A DNA stretch of 64,000 nt, taken from contig CACVAX010000006.1 of NCBI GenBank assembly GCA_902727935.1, positions 104,653 through 168,652 on the forward strand, written 5' to 3'. Source of the stretch: an uncultured Sulfurovum sp. Its GTDB lineage: Bacteria > Campylobacterota > Campylobacteria > Campylobacterales > Sulfurovaceae. The translations under genes and the position numbers were made by a program. Shown here one piece after another: positions 8,580 through 18,432 of this stretch; the stretch's first letter is position 1; each line of letters starts with the position of its first letter. A model generated the notes under the pieces. That model did not search any database. It was not told the origin of the DNA and was given only the letters and a program-made list of their open reading frames with translations.

Positions 8580-10166
8580 ATGGAACTGGTCTATCTATGG
8601 GTTGAGAATTATAAAAATATTCAGAAGCAGGGGTTTAATTTTTCTCCTCGGTTTACTTGTGAATATGATGATGAAACAAAAGAATTGACCATTGATAAAA
8701 ATGATGACTACATAGAAAAATTTTTTGGTGACAATATTAATGTTACGGCTATTGTTGGGAAGAATGGGAGTGGGAAGAGTAGTGTTTTAGAAATTATTTT
8801 TGATTGGAATTACAAAACAGTATTAATTTATTTAGAAAATAATCAGTTATATTATTCTGATTCAAATATTCATCCGATAATTCAATACTCAAAGAATATT
8901 ATTGCTAAAAAATATGAAAAAGATAATTTCTTATGCCTAAACATATATAGAAAGTATGAATATGTAAATCCTTCTTATTGTAATTTAATTAAATTAACAC
9001 AAAAAGAAAGTGTCAAAAACTATTTTAAAATATATAATATATTAAATAAAAATTTAAAAAAAACTAAAATACCTTATTTTATCTACCCTGAATATATTCA
9101 TCTAATACAAAATAAAGAATATGTTAAAGATTTAAAAGGAAAACTATCTTTAAAAAATAGAGAATTAAGTTATTTTTATGAAAGGCATCTTAGAGATTAT
9201 TCTAATTTTTCAGAAAAGCAAGGATATGTGTTATATTTATTTAACGAAATGCTTAATTTTAATCAAATTGTTAATTATGAACTATGGATAAGTTCATTGA
9301 ATATTGATAAAACTAGTATTAAAGAGCTTGAAAAAACTATTAAACTTTATGATAACACTTTTAATTTTTCAATTGATGAATATTCTAAGATAATAGATTC
9401 AGATTTATTAAGTTTCAAACATCAGCCAAATATACATAGTAGTGATTTGACTAAATTAATTGAAAGTGGATTAGATAGATTGATTTTTAAATATATAGAC
9501 TTTTTTAATTTTAATTTTTCTGATAAACAAAGTATGAGAAGTTATGAAAATTTAAGTACTGGAGAGAAAACTATTTTTGCACAGTTTATTAATTTATTTA
9601 TGGCTATTATAGAAAATAAAAAGAAAGAATTAATTTTATTTTTAGATGAACCTGACAATACTCTTCATCCCCAATGGCAAAAAGAATATATTTTTCTACT
9701 AATTGAATTTTTAAAAGTCAATTTCAAAAATAAAAAAATACATATTATTCTAACCTCTCATTCCCCATTCCTTCTATCCGACATTCCAAAACAAAACATA
9801 ATCTTCCTAGATAAAAATGAAGATGGAACATGTAAAGTAGTAAATGGTCTAAAAGAAAAAAAGCAAACTTTCGGAGCAAATATTCATACCCTATTAAGTG
9901 ACAGTTTCTTCATGGAAGATGGCTTAATGGGAGAGTTTGCAAAGAGTAAGATAGACAAAGCCATTAAACTCTTAAATCAAGACAAATTAGATGAAAAAGA
10001 GTTGAAGTATTGTGAGCAGATTATTCCTATTATCGGTGAGCCTATTGTTAAAAATCAGTTGCAACGGATGTTGGATAGTAAAAAAATAAGTTACTTAGCC
10101 AAAGATACAAGAGAAGAAATAGAATTTTTAAAACATCGCATTGATTTATTGAGTAAGCGATTATGA
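8580..10166 (+). CDS. AAA ATPase, Septu PtuA-like
   Basis: GKNGSGKSSVLEIIF, LSTGEKTIFAQFINLF, LILFLDEPDNTLHPQWQKEYI, HIILTSHSPFLLSDIP; overlaps HNH gene start (ATGA). Confidence 0.8.
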   Translation: MELVYLWVENYKNIQKQGFNFSPRFTCEYDDETKELTIDKNDDYIEKFFGDNINVTAIVGKNGSGKSSVLEIIFDWNYKTVLIYLENNQLYYSDSNIHPIIQYSKNIIAKKYEKDNFLCLNIYRKYEYVNPSYCNLIKLTQKESVKNYFKIYNILNKNLKKTKIPYFIYPEYIHLIQNKEYVKDLKGKLSLKNRELSYFYERHLRDYSNFSEKQGYVLYLFNEMLNFNQIVNYELWISSLNIDKTSIKELEKTIKLYDNTFNFSIDEYSKIIDSDLLSFKHQPNIHSSDLTKLIESGLDRLIFKYIDFFNFNFSDKQSMRSYENLSTGEKTIFAQFINLFMAIIENKKKELILFLDEPDNTLHPQWQKEYIFLLIEFLKVNFKNKKIHIILTSHSPFLLSDIPKQNIIFLDKNEDGTCKVVNGLKEKKQTFGANIHTLLSDSFFMEDGLMGEFAKSKIDKAIKLLNQDKLDEKELKYCEQIIPIIGEPIVKNQLQRMLDSKKISYLAKDTREEIEFLKHRIDLLSKRL

Positions 10167-11071
10167 TAAGAATTCAGAGTGAGCATTTGGAAAAACTGGC
10201 TCAAAATCATTACAAAGCTATCTCAAACTATATGGGTGAAAAAAAAATAGAAAAATGGGATGAGCAAATAAAGAAAGATTTTTCTGACAATTATAGTTTC
10301 AAAAAACTTTTACTTGCCCAACCTCATGAGTTAAGAATAATGAAAGCTCTATTTCATGGAGAGACAGACGATTATAAACTTTTTAAGACCTATTATTCTT
10401 ACCTCAATAGCTATAAAGATGTTAAGTTTTATTTGTTCGGGGCTGAAGCCTCCAACTCCGAGGCGAAACGAATTGATTATAATGCCTATAAATTGGTTAA
10501 AGATTTAAATATTTCTACTTGTCCTTATTGTAATCGAAATACTGTTTATAATCTGAATAAATCAGATGGTCGAACATCAGAAATTGACCATTTTTATCCA
10601 AAAAGAAATCACCCTTATTTTGCTATCTCTTTTTACAATTTAATTCCAAGTTGTAAAGTTTGTAATAAACTCAAAATGGAAGATGAAATAAACATAAACC
10701 CCTATGAAGAATCTTTTGATGAAGAGTTTAAATTTATAGTAGAAAATGCAAATTTTTATCATTCTGTTGATGGTTTTAAATTGGAGTTAAAAAGTGACGA
10801 CTATGAAGTTCAAAAACAGATAGATACTTTTAAACTTGATGACTTGTATCAAAACCACAAAGACATAGTACTAGAACTCATTCAAAAACAAGCCATTTAT
10901 AACGAGAGTTATTTAGATGAACTATTGACGCAATATGAGGGAACACTTTTTAAAAACAAAGAAGACTTACAAGGTCTCATAAGTGGTGGATATGTGAGTG
11001 ATGATGAGATAGGAAAACGACCGTTGAGTAAGTTGGTGAAAGATATTTCTGCTGAATTGGGGTTGAGATGA
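10163..11071 (+). CDS. HNH endonuclease, Septu PtuB-like
   Basis: CPYCNRN...SEIDHFYPKRNHPYFAISFYNLIPSCKVCNKLK HNH/zinc motif; translationally coupled to the ATPase. Confidence 0.8.
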   Translation: MIRIQSEHLEKLAQNHYKAISNYMGEKKIEKWDEQIKKDFSDNYSFKKLLLAQPHELRIMKALFHGETDDYKLFKTYYSYLNSYKDVKFYLFGAEASNSEAKRIDYNAYKLVKDLNISTCPYCNRNTVYNLNKSDGRTSEIDHFYPKRNHPYFAISFYNLIPSCKVCNKLKMEDEININPYEESFDEEFKFIVENANFYHSVDGFKLELKSDDYEVQKQIDTFKLDDLYQNHKDIVLELIQKQAIYNESYLDELLTQYEGTLFKNKEDLQGLISGGYVSDDEIGKRPLSKLVKDISAELGLR

Positions 11072-11104
11072 AAAATTTAAAAATACATAGTAGAGGATTA
11101 AAAA

Positions 11105-12703
11105 ATGAATAACATTTTAAAAGTAAAAAACCTAAGCGTTGAGGTCAATGGAAGCCCATTAATAAATTCAATCTCTTTTAATATCAAAAAAGGTGAAATA
11201 TTCGCCCTAGTAGGAGAATCGGGTTCGGGTAAATCTTTAACCTCTTTAGCCATTATGCGATTGCTTCCCGATGCATTGAATGTCACCTCTGGAGATATTT
11301 TACTCAATGAGCGTTCTCTCTTTACTATCTCTGAGTTTCAGATGCAAAAGGTACGTGGTCGAAAGATTGCGATGATATTTCAAGAGCCTATGACAGCATT
11401 GAACCCTGTAATGACCATTGGGGAACAGGTGGCAGAGGTGATTCGTTTACACCTTAATTTGAGTGAGAGAAAGATTCAGGCTAAAGTGGTTGAGCTTTTT
11501 AAAGAAGTTGGTTTAAAAGATGCTAAGGCTCGTTATGGTTGGTATCCTCATCAACTTTCAGGGGGGCAGAAGCAACGGGTGATGATATCCATGGCTTTGG
11601 CATGTGAACCTGAACTTTTGATTGCTGATGAACCGACTACGGCGTTGGATGTGACCATTCAAGCACAGGTTTTAGCACTGCTAAAAGAGATTCAGAAAAA
11701 GCGTTCACTTTCGATTTTGTTTATTACTCATGACATGGGAGTGGTCGCACAAATGGCAGATACCATTGCTGTGATGAGATATGGTGAGATTTTGGAGATT
11801 GCTAAAAAAGAGGTTTTCTTTACGAGTCCTACGCATCCTTATAGTCAAAGTTTACTCAAAGATGCTTTGCCTTCTCATGAATATAGACATTCCAAGAAAG
11901 CAGAAGATGTTTTACTTGAAATAAAAGATTTGAAAGTTTACTTTCCCATAAAAAAAGGATTTTTTAAACGTACTGTAGGACATACTAAAGCTGTAGATGG
12001 AATCTCTTTGAGTATTCCAAAAGGAAAAACATTGGCGTTGGTGGGTGAGTCTGGTTCGGGGAAGAGTACAATAGGCACTTCAATTTTACGGCTTATTGAT
12101 GCTACTGAAGGAAGTATCTTTTTTAATGGGGTAGATTTAACAAAGCTTTCACAAAAGGAATTGTTACGCTATAGAAAAAAGGTACAGATTGTTTTTCAAG
12201 ATCCGTATTCAGCACTTAATCCTCGGATGACCATTGGGGAGATTATTCGTGAGGGGATGGTGAGTTTAAAAGTTGGATTGCAAGATAGAAATGTGCAGAA
12301 TATGGTGATTAAAGATTTATTGGTGAAAGTTGGTTTAGAGTTTGAACACTTTTACCGTTACCCTCATGAGTTTTCGGGTGGACAGCGTCAGCGTATTGGG
12401 ATTGCTCGTGCATTGGCTGTTGAACCTGAACTTATTATTTGTGATGAGCCTACTTCAGCGTTAGATGTTTCGGTGCGTTCACAGGTCTTAAAACTGTTGA
12501 AGTTGCTTCAAAAAGAACGAGGTTTGTCTTATTTGTTTATTACACATGATTTGTCAATCATACGAACAATCGCTGATGAGGTGGCTGTAATGAAAGAGGG
12601 AAAAATAGTAGAACAAGGCTTAGTTGAGGAGGTTATGGTGCATTCTAAGCATGAATATACAAAAAAACTTTTGGCTTCTGCTCCACAATTAATAACAAAC
12701 TAG
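11105..12703 (+). CDS. Fused double ABC ATPase, oligopeptide/YejF type
   Basis: Two Walker A (GESGSGKS) and two signature motifs (LSGGQKQR, FSGGQRQR). Confidence 0.92.
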   Translation: MNNILKVKNLSVEVNGSPLINSISFNIKKGEIFALVGESGSGKSLTSLAIMRLLPDALNVTSGDILLNERSLFTISEFQMQKVRGRKIAMIFQEPMTALNPVMTIGEQVAEVIRLHLNLSERKIQAKVVELFKEVGLKDAKARYGWYPHQLSGGQKQRVMISMALACEPELLIADEPTTALDVTIQAQVLALLKEIQKKRSLSILFITHDMGVVAQMADTIAVMRYGEILEIAKKEVFFTSPTHPYSQSLLKDALPSHEYRHSKKAEDVLLEIKDLKVYFPIKKGFFKRTVGHTKAVDGISLSIPKGKTLALVGESGSGKSTIGTSILRLIDATEGSIFFNGVDLTKLSQKELLRYRKKVQIVFQDPYSALNPRMTIGEIIREGMVSLKVGLQDRNVQNMVIKDLLVKVGLEFEHFYRYPHEFSGGQRQRIGIARALAVEPELIICDEPTSALDVSVRSQVLKLLKLLQKERGLSYLFITHDLSIIRTIADEVAVMKEGKIVEQGLVEEVMVHSKHEYTKKLLASAPQLITN

Positions 12704-12842
12704 TGATATAATTAAGATATATTCCAGCTTTATAATCAGTAAAGAATTAATTATTAAAGTTATTTTAAACTTTTATGTTAATTTGAAGTAAAATTGTTTT
12801 ACTATTAAAGCATAATAAATTTGATGAAGAAAGAGAGTTGTT

Positions 12843-14636
12843 ATGATTTTTAAGAAAAGTTGTTTGGTTTTAGTAGGGTTAGTATTTACAGCTTGTGGAG
12901 GAGGGGGAGGTACTGGAGGTACGGTAAATACTTCTAATTTGCCCACCAACAGTAGTATCAAAGTCTCATTGACCAAAACCTCAAATAAGCCAGTATCTAA
13001 AATTACCCATACGGTGAGCAGTAATCCCAATAAGATTCATCCTAAGGCAATTTGTGGTGATGTGTCTAAGGCAGAGCCTAAAGTAACTGTGAGTTACGCC
13101 ATTAATCAATCTGTCAATACTGTCAATAAAGTTACTTCAAACGATACAAGTAATAAAACTACAGCGACTATTTCAGGAAAAATTACTTTTGATTCTATAC
13201 CTTTTAAGACAGGGGGAAGATTAGGGCTTGATTATGATGCGAAGATTGTTAAAAATGTGAGAGGTGCAACCGTACAAATAGTGAATGCATCAGGAACAAC
13301 GGTTGGAACAACCACAACCGATGTAAATGGTGACTATAGTATTACGGTAACTGAAGATGAGGTAAAAGTAAGGGTTTTAGCACAACTTTATAAAGCACCT
13401 TCAAGTGGAGAATCGAGTTGGAATTTTCAAATTAAAGATAATACTAATGGGGATGCTTTATATGTTATGGAAGGGTCTTTAGCTTCATTGGGAACTACTG
13501 GAACTCAAATACGTAATTTAAATGCTGCATCAGGCTGGGGTGGTTCTTCTTATACCTCAACAAGAGCAGCTGCACCATTTTCTATGCTGGATGTGGTTTA
13601 TGAAGCCATTGAGAAAGTGACATCAGCACAGAGCGATGCTGTATTTGGTAGTCTAGATGTATTTTGGTCAAAAGATAATATTGCTTCTTCTGGTAATAAA
13701 AATTTAGGACAAATTACAACCTCGCATTTTGATGGAACAGCTTTGTATATTTTGGGTAAAGAAAACTCTGATACGGATGAGTATGACACAGCTGTGGTTG
13801 CACATGAGTGGGGTCACTATTATGAGGCAAAGTTTTCTCGTTCGGATAGTATTGGAGGAAGTCATGGTAGTGCAGATATGTTGGACATACGTGTTGCCTT
13901 TGGTGAAGGGTTCGGTACAGCCTTTGGTTGTATCATTATTAACAGCAACTTATACCTTGATTCTTCAGGAACGCGACAAGAAACGACAGGGGTATTTTCA
14001 GACGTAGAGGCTGGAGGTTCAAGAACGAATCCAGGCTGGTATAATGAAGCATCTATCTATAGTATTCTTTATGATATTTATGATTCGGATAATGATGTTG
14101 GAGACACACTCTCTTTAGGGTTTACGCCGATGCATCAAGCATTAATTGGAGCACAAAAGAACACAGCAGCTTTTACCAGTATCTTCTCATTTATTAAAGT
14201 ATTAAAAGATGAAAATCCAAGCAGTGCCGTGGCAATTGATGCCTTGACTAGCAATGAGAGTATTGCACCTATTACGGATATTTACGGTACAGGCAGAACA
14301 AACAGAGCTGTGAACGCCAATCCTTTATACAGTACATTAACAGAAGGAGGTTCTATTGGCATTGTTTTAGACTATTCAGCAACAGCGACCTCTACTGATA
14401 ATATGTTAGGAAGATACAATTTTGTTAAGTTTACAATTAGCAATCCCGGAACTTATACCATCGACCTTTCACAAATAGCAGGAAGTGCTGCATTAGATCC
14501 AGATATGTCTTTGTATAAAGAGGGATCAACTACAGCCATCGCTGAAATCACCAATGAAGGAACAACTGATACTATTTCAGTTGACTTAACAGCTGGTAAT
14601 TATCGTATGGCTGTTATTGTCTATACATCTAACTAA
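12843..14636 (+). CDS. Lipoprotein, putative zinc metallopeptidase
   Basis: Lipobox-like VFTACGGGGG, HEWGHYYE (HExxH), Cna-B/carboxypeptidase-regulatory-like segment, C-terminal PPC-like segment. Confidence 0.65.
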   Translation: MIFKKSCLVLVGLVFTACGGGGGTGGTVNTSNLPTNSSIKVSLTKTSNKPVSKITHTVSSNPNKIHPKAICGDVSKAEPKVTVSYAINQSVNTVNKVTSNDTSNKTTATISGKITFDSIPFKTGGRLGLDYDAKIVKNVRGATVQIVNASGTTVGTTTTDVNGDYSITVTEDEVKVRVLAQLYKAPSSGESSWNFQIKDNTNGDALYVMEGSLASLGTTGTQIRNLNAASGWGGSSYTSTRAAAPFSMLDVVYEAIEKVTSAQSDAVFGSLDVFWSKDNIASSGNKNLGQITTSHFDGTALYILGKENSDTDEYDTAVVAHEWGHYYEAKFSRSDSIGGSHGSADMLDIRVAFGEGFGTAFGCIIINSNLYLDSSGTRQETTGVFSDVEAGGSRTNPGWYNEASIYSILYDIYDSDNDVGDTLSLGFTPMHQALIGAQKNTAAFTSIFSFIKVLKDENPSSAVAIDALTSNESIAPITDIYGTGRTNRAVNANPLYSTLTEGGSIGIVLDYSATATSTDNMLGRYNFVKFTISNPGTYTIDLSQIAGSAALDPDMSLYKEGSTTAIAEITNEGTTDTISVDLTAGNYRMAVIVYTSN

Positions 14637-14648
14637 GGAAAATAAAAA

Positions 14649-15185
14649 ATGAAAACACTAAAAATGATAGTAGTTTCAACACTACTTAGCTCTATATTGG
14701 CTTTTGGAAATACAGCTAGGGTTACAGAACCTACTAAGCATGTTTATAAAGTACTCGAAGGGAATAGCATGAACATACAAGGAAAACCAGGTTTGGCTGT
14801 AGAGTTAAGTTATAAGTCTGCACATGTAGAAGTTGGAGAGTTAAGTGATGTTAACATTACTTTGATGACAGATTTGGATTCTGGAACTTTAAAAGTAAAC
14901 CTTAAACCCTTGGAAGCGAATTCAATTGGCTTAGAGGCACAAAATTTAGAATTTGAATTGTCTAAATCAATGAATTATTTTCCTATTAATTTACAAGTAA
15001 ATACGATTAGAGAGGGCATACATTATATTAATGTGACGCTATCTTTAGAAGGTGAAGGCTTAAGAGTTCTTGCTGTACCTGTTAATGTTGGAACAATTTC
15101 TAATGCATTGACGAATAAAACCGTAGAAACAACAGATACAGGTGTGAATATTTCAGTCTCTTCTGCACAAGAAGAGATTAAGTAG
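14649..15185 (+). CDS. Exported hypothetical protein paired with the metallopeptidase-like lipoprotein
   Basis: Signal-peptide-like N-term MKTLKMIVVSTLLSSILAFG; 12 bp downstream of previous gene. Confidence 0.6.
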   Translation: MKTLKMIVVSTLLSSILAFGNTARVTEPTKHVYKVLEGNSMNIQGKPGLAVELSYKSAHVEVGELSDVNITLMTDLDSGTLKVNLKPLEANSIGLEAQNLEFELSKSMNYFPINLQVNTIREGIHYINVTLSLEGEGLRVLAVPVNVGTISNALTNKTVETTDTGVNISVSSAQEEIK

Positions 15186-15289
15186 CTGATTAAATTAGTT
15201 ACCTTTTGATACAAGTAAAAGAATAATATAAAATTTATTGATTATTCATTTTAAATATTAACTTTTAATTTTATGCTCTTTTTTTGTGC

Positions 15290-15314
15290 ATAACCTCAAT
15301 CTTTTTGGGGTTAT
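15290..15314 (+). terminator. Putative hairpin terminator
   Basis: ATAACCTCA/TGGGGTTAT stem-loop in AT-rich intergenic region. Confidence 0.45.
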
Positions 15315-15485
15315 TTAATATTATAAAACATAATATCTTATGCTCTACCTCTTCAATATATAAGAATTAATAATAACTAACTTTAAAAAAAATTGCTCTA
15401 TAAATTAGATATTTGGTTTTAATTTAAAGTAATTTATTTCTATTAAAATATCTTTATCAAGGAAATTTTAGATAGGAGTAGAATT

Positions 15486-15731
15486 ATGAAACAAGTAGAA
15501 GCGAACAGAACTTTCCAAGCATTATCCATTGGGAAATGTGGAACAATGGTTTATGTCACGCAAAAAATTTTAAATACAATGCATTATGATTTAAAAGAAG
15601 ATGGCATTTTCTCTAGTCAAATGGAGGAAGCTGTTAAATCATTTCAAGATTCAAGAACGACTTTAGTTGTCGATGGTGTTGTTGGTTATGAGACCATGAA
15701 AGAGATGGATGACGTTAGCAGTATGTTGTGA
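15486..15731 (+). CDS. Peptidoglycan-binding (PG_binding_1-like) small protein
   Basis: DLKEDGIFSSQMEEAVKSFQDSRTTLVVDGVVGYETM. Confidence 0.65.
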   Translation: MKQVEANRTFQALSIGKCGTMVYVTQKILNTMHYDLKEDGIFSSQMEEAVKSFQDSRTTLVVDGVVGYETMKEMDDVSSML

Positions 15732-15798
15732 GTAAATAAGGACGATTTTAATTTTAATTTTGTTCTTTTCTATTATTATGCTATGATTATTAACAATA

Positions 15799-16449
15799 AT
15801 GGGAAAGGCAGAACAGATGAGCAAATTAGTAAAACCTATAGATTATGCCTCGTCGCAAGGAATATCACGTCAAGCTGTTTATGCAAAGATTAAAAAAGGA
15901 ACTTTGGACTCTAAAACAGTAGATGGAAAAATATATATTGTGGTTGATGATCCTGAAGTTGGTCAAGAAAAAAGTAAACTTAAAGAAGAAGTTAGCACAC
16001 ATCTTATTGATATTAAGGAGTTGTTGCGTTCAAAAGACCAAACCATTTCAGTTTTACAAGAGAGCATATCAGATTTAAAACATACTAATACCGAGATAAA
16101 TACCACGCTTAGAGGTGAAATTGAACTGCTAAAACAAGTCTTTACAGAGATGCGTAATCTCTATGTTAAGCAGGTTGATTATATGCTTATTGATAAACAA
16201 AAAGAACGACAAGAAGATGCCTCCTCTGTTGAAGCGATTTCACTAGAAGAAAGGCATAAAGAAGATTGTTGGATGACACTCGATGAGTTTTTTGAACGTT
16301 TTGAAATTATTAAAGAGAAACGTAAAGTTAAAGTAGTGAAGCGATTACGTAAAGCTTTTATGAAAAATGATGAACGTATTAAAATGGAAGATGATACCAT
16401 TTATTTGAGTTGCTATCATTTTTATGAAGATATTGTCAATAAAAAATGA
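15799..16449 (+). CDS. HTH-containing coiled-coil protein (DUF3972-like)
   Basis: N-term VKPIDYASSQGISRQAVYAKIKKGTLDSKTVDGKIYI HTH followed by coiled coil. Confidence 0.55.
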   Translation: MGKAEQMSKLVKPIDYASSQGISRQAVYAKIKKGTLDSKTVDGKIYIVVDDPEVGQEKSKLKEEVSTHLIDIKELLRSKDQTISVLQESISDLKHTNTEINTTLRGEIELLKQVFTEMRNLYVKQVDYMLIDKQKERQEDASSVEAISLEERHKEDCWMTLDEFFERFEIIKEKRKVKVVKRLRKAFMKNDERIKMEDDTIYLSCYHFYEDIVNKK

Positions 16450-16469
16450 TAAATTGAGTATGGGACAGA

Positions 16470-17831
16470 ATGATGAGATTAATAGCACGTTTTGCCCAAG
16501 AAAAAGAGGATTTTTTTGAAATTATTACGGTTTATGATGAACGTATTATTAAAGAACGACTCAATAAAAAAACACCTACTTTAATTTCCATTGCCAAATA
16601 TTATCCTGCTGCTGTTTGGTTTGAGCGTAAAATTAGAGACGATTTTGGCATTAAAATGCTTTACAGTAATGATGAACGTCCTTTAGTTAAACATGAATAT
16701 TTTCCTTCAGCCATTTCTCCTATGAGAAAGGATTTTATTAAAGATTTTGTCATACACGAAATAGGATATTCCTGTGAGAATAAACAGTTAAATGATGGCA
16801 TCAATATTGGTCCAACACATCCTTTCCATCTGGAATCATCTGAACTACAACTTTTTGATAAAGATAAGATAATTTTACACTTTGAAATGATGCCTTTTTA
16901 TAAATATAGGGGCATCGAAAAAATGTTGGAAGGATTAAAGCTTGAAGAAGCCAGAGAAATTGTGGAACGTATTTCAGCTTCAAGTACCATCGCGTATCAA
17001 ATTGCTTTTTTAGACATTGAGTTACAGTCATGTAAAAAAACTTTGCCTACTATACTTCAGAAGCGACACTTTTTTTTGCTTGAACTCGAAAGAATTATTA
17101 ATCATTTAACTGACTTGTCTATGCTTTGCCAATTGGTTGAATTTTTAGATGGAGCTACTTTTTTTAGTAAATTTATTGAAGAGGGTCGCAAGTCTATGAA
17201 ACAGTTAACAGGACATCGTTTTGGTTTTTCCTCAATACGCGTAGATTCTGACGGTGTAGAGAGTGAAGAAGTTTATGCGTTTTTGTTTCGTTTAGAAAAA
17301 GCGTTATTAGCATTTGAAAATTGGGTTGAACAGCGAGACCAAATTTTAGAAAAGACATTACTTTTAGGACAAGTGACTAAAAAAACAGTTTTAGACTATG
17401 GTTTGGTAGGCATTATGGCTCGTAGTGGAGGGATAAGACTCGACCAACGAAATGAGAACCCTTTTTATGAAAAACATGCTTACTATATGAATGAAGAAGA
17501 GGCTGGAGATACATTTGCAAGGTTTAATATTCGCATAGCTGAAATATTTACCTCCATACGTATTATGAAAAATTTGGTGAGTAAAAATATTTTACCCTTT
17601 TTTCTTGGAACAGCCACAGATGGTGAATTTTATGCTTATGTAGAAAGTTCTGCAGGAGAACTTATGATGTATTTAGCGTTAAAAGATGGTCTAATTGAAC
17701 GCTTTTTTGTACGTGACCCTAGTTTTTTAAATGCACAAGCTTTGCCTTTTTCTCTTAAGGGTTCAGAGCTATCAAGCTTGGGACTCATTATTAAAAGTAT
17801 TCCTTTGAATATTTCAGCCATAGATTTATAA
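16470..17831 (+). CDS. NuoC/NuoD-like or group 4 hydrogenase-related large subunit lacking NiFe cysteines
   Basis: NuoC-like YYPAAVWFERKIRDDFGI; NuoD-like GINIGPTHPFHLE, YKYRGIEKMLEG; C-term RDPSFLNAQ in place of DPCxxC. Confidence 0.78.
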   Translation: MMRLIARFAQEKEDFFEIITVYDERIIKERLNKKTPTLISIAKYYPAAVWFERKIRDDFGIKMLYSNDERPLVKHEYFPSAISPMRKDFIKDFVIHEIGYSCENKQLNDGINIGPTHPFHLESSELQLFDKDKIILHFEMMPFYKYRGIEKMLEGLKLEEAREIVERISASSTIAYQIAFLDIELQSCKKTLPTILQKRHFFLLELERIINHLTDLSMLCQLVEFLDGATFFSKFIEEGRKSMKQLTGHRFGFSSIRVDSDGVESEEVYAFLFRLEKALLAFENWVEQRDQILEKTLLLGQVTKKTVLDYGLVGIMARSGGIRLDQRNENPFYEKHAYYMNEEEAGDTFARFNIRIAEIFTSIRIMKNLVSKNILPFFLGTATDGEFYAYVESSAGELMMYLALKDGLIERFFVRDPSFLNAQALPFSLKGSELSSLGLIIKSIPLNISAIDL

Positions 17832-17839
17832 GGTATTGG

Positions 17840-18346
17840 ATGTTTAATTTTTTTAAAGATGAATTTGTATTGGCTAACATAAGTGAACAAGAGTTGATTT
17901 CGGAAGAAGTACTTCATCTTAAAGCGTTAATCAAAGATTTAATTTGTGAAAAATTCTCTTCTTCATTAACCTTATGCATTCTTGACTCTGGCTCTTGTAA
18001 TGGCTGTGAGTTGGAGTTACAAATGCTTTTTTCGCCTCTTTATGATTTGGCTTCTTGTGGCATTCAAGTTGGCTATGATAGTTCCAAAGCTGATATGGTC
18101 TTGCTCACAGGACTATTAACAGAAAATATGTCTGCTGAATTAGAAGATGTGTATAAAACACTTAGAGAGCCTAAATGGATGATTATGCTTGGGGATTGTC
18201 CTATTTCTTTTAGCCCATTTCATAAAACTTTTGCCTTAAAAGAGAGAGAAAAAAATCATTTTGAAAGAGCATTTCATATTGGAGGTTGTCCTCCTTCACC
18301 TTTGGTTTTATTACAAGGCTTACATGAATTTTTAAAAAAAGCTTAA
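17840..18346 (+). CDS. NuoB/hydrogenase small subunit-like 4Fe-4S protein
   Basis: LDSGSCNGCELELQ, MLGDCPIS, HIGGCPPSPLVLLQGL. Confidence 0.83.
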   Translation: MFNFFKDEFVLANISEQELISEEVLHLKALIKDLICEKFSSSLTLCILDSGSCNGCELELQMLFSPLYDLASCGIQVGYDSSKADMVLLTGLLTENMSAELEDVYKTLREPKWMIMLGDCPISFSPFHKTFALKEREKNHFERAFHIGGCPPSPLVLLQGLHEFLKKA

Positions 18347-18432
18347 TTCCTTTCTCCTTGAAAGAAGTTTTAAAGATATATTAATATAAAATTAATATAA
18401 TTATTAAATTTAAAATTTAAGGTTTATTTAAA

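Noticed and set aside
8580-11071. Retron with ATPase/HNH effector
   Set aside because: No reverse transcriptase ORF or msr/msd-like inverted repeats were seen in the preceding kilobases.
80-12703. Transporter operon as a microcin C-type toxin export/import and biosynthesis cluster
   Set aside because: No MccB-like adenylyltransferase or precursor peptide is visible; cargo looks defence-like rather than biosynthetic.
13729-14007. 92-aa plus-strand ORF inside the metallopeptidase-like gene
   Set aside because: Out-of-frame shadow ORF within a longer, better supported coding region.
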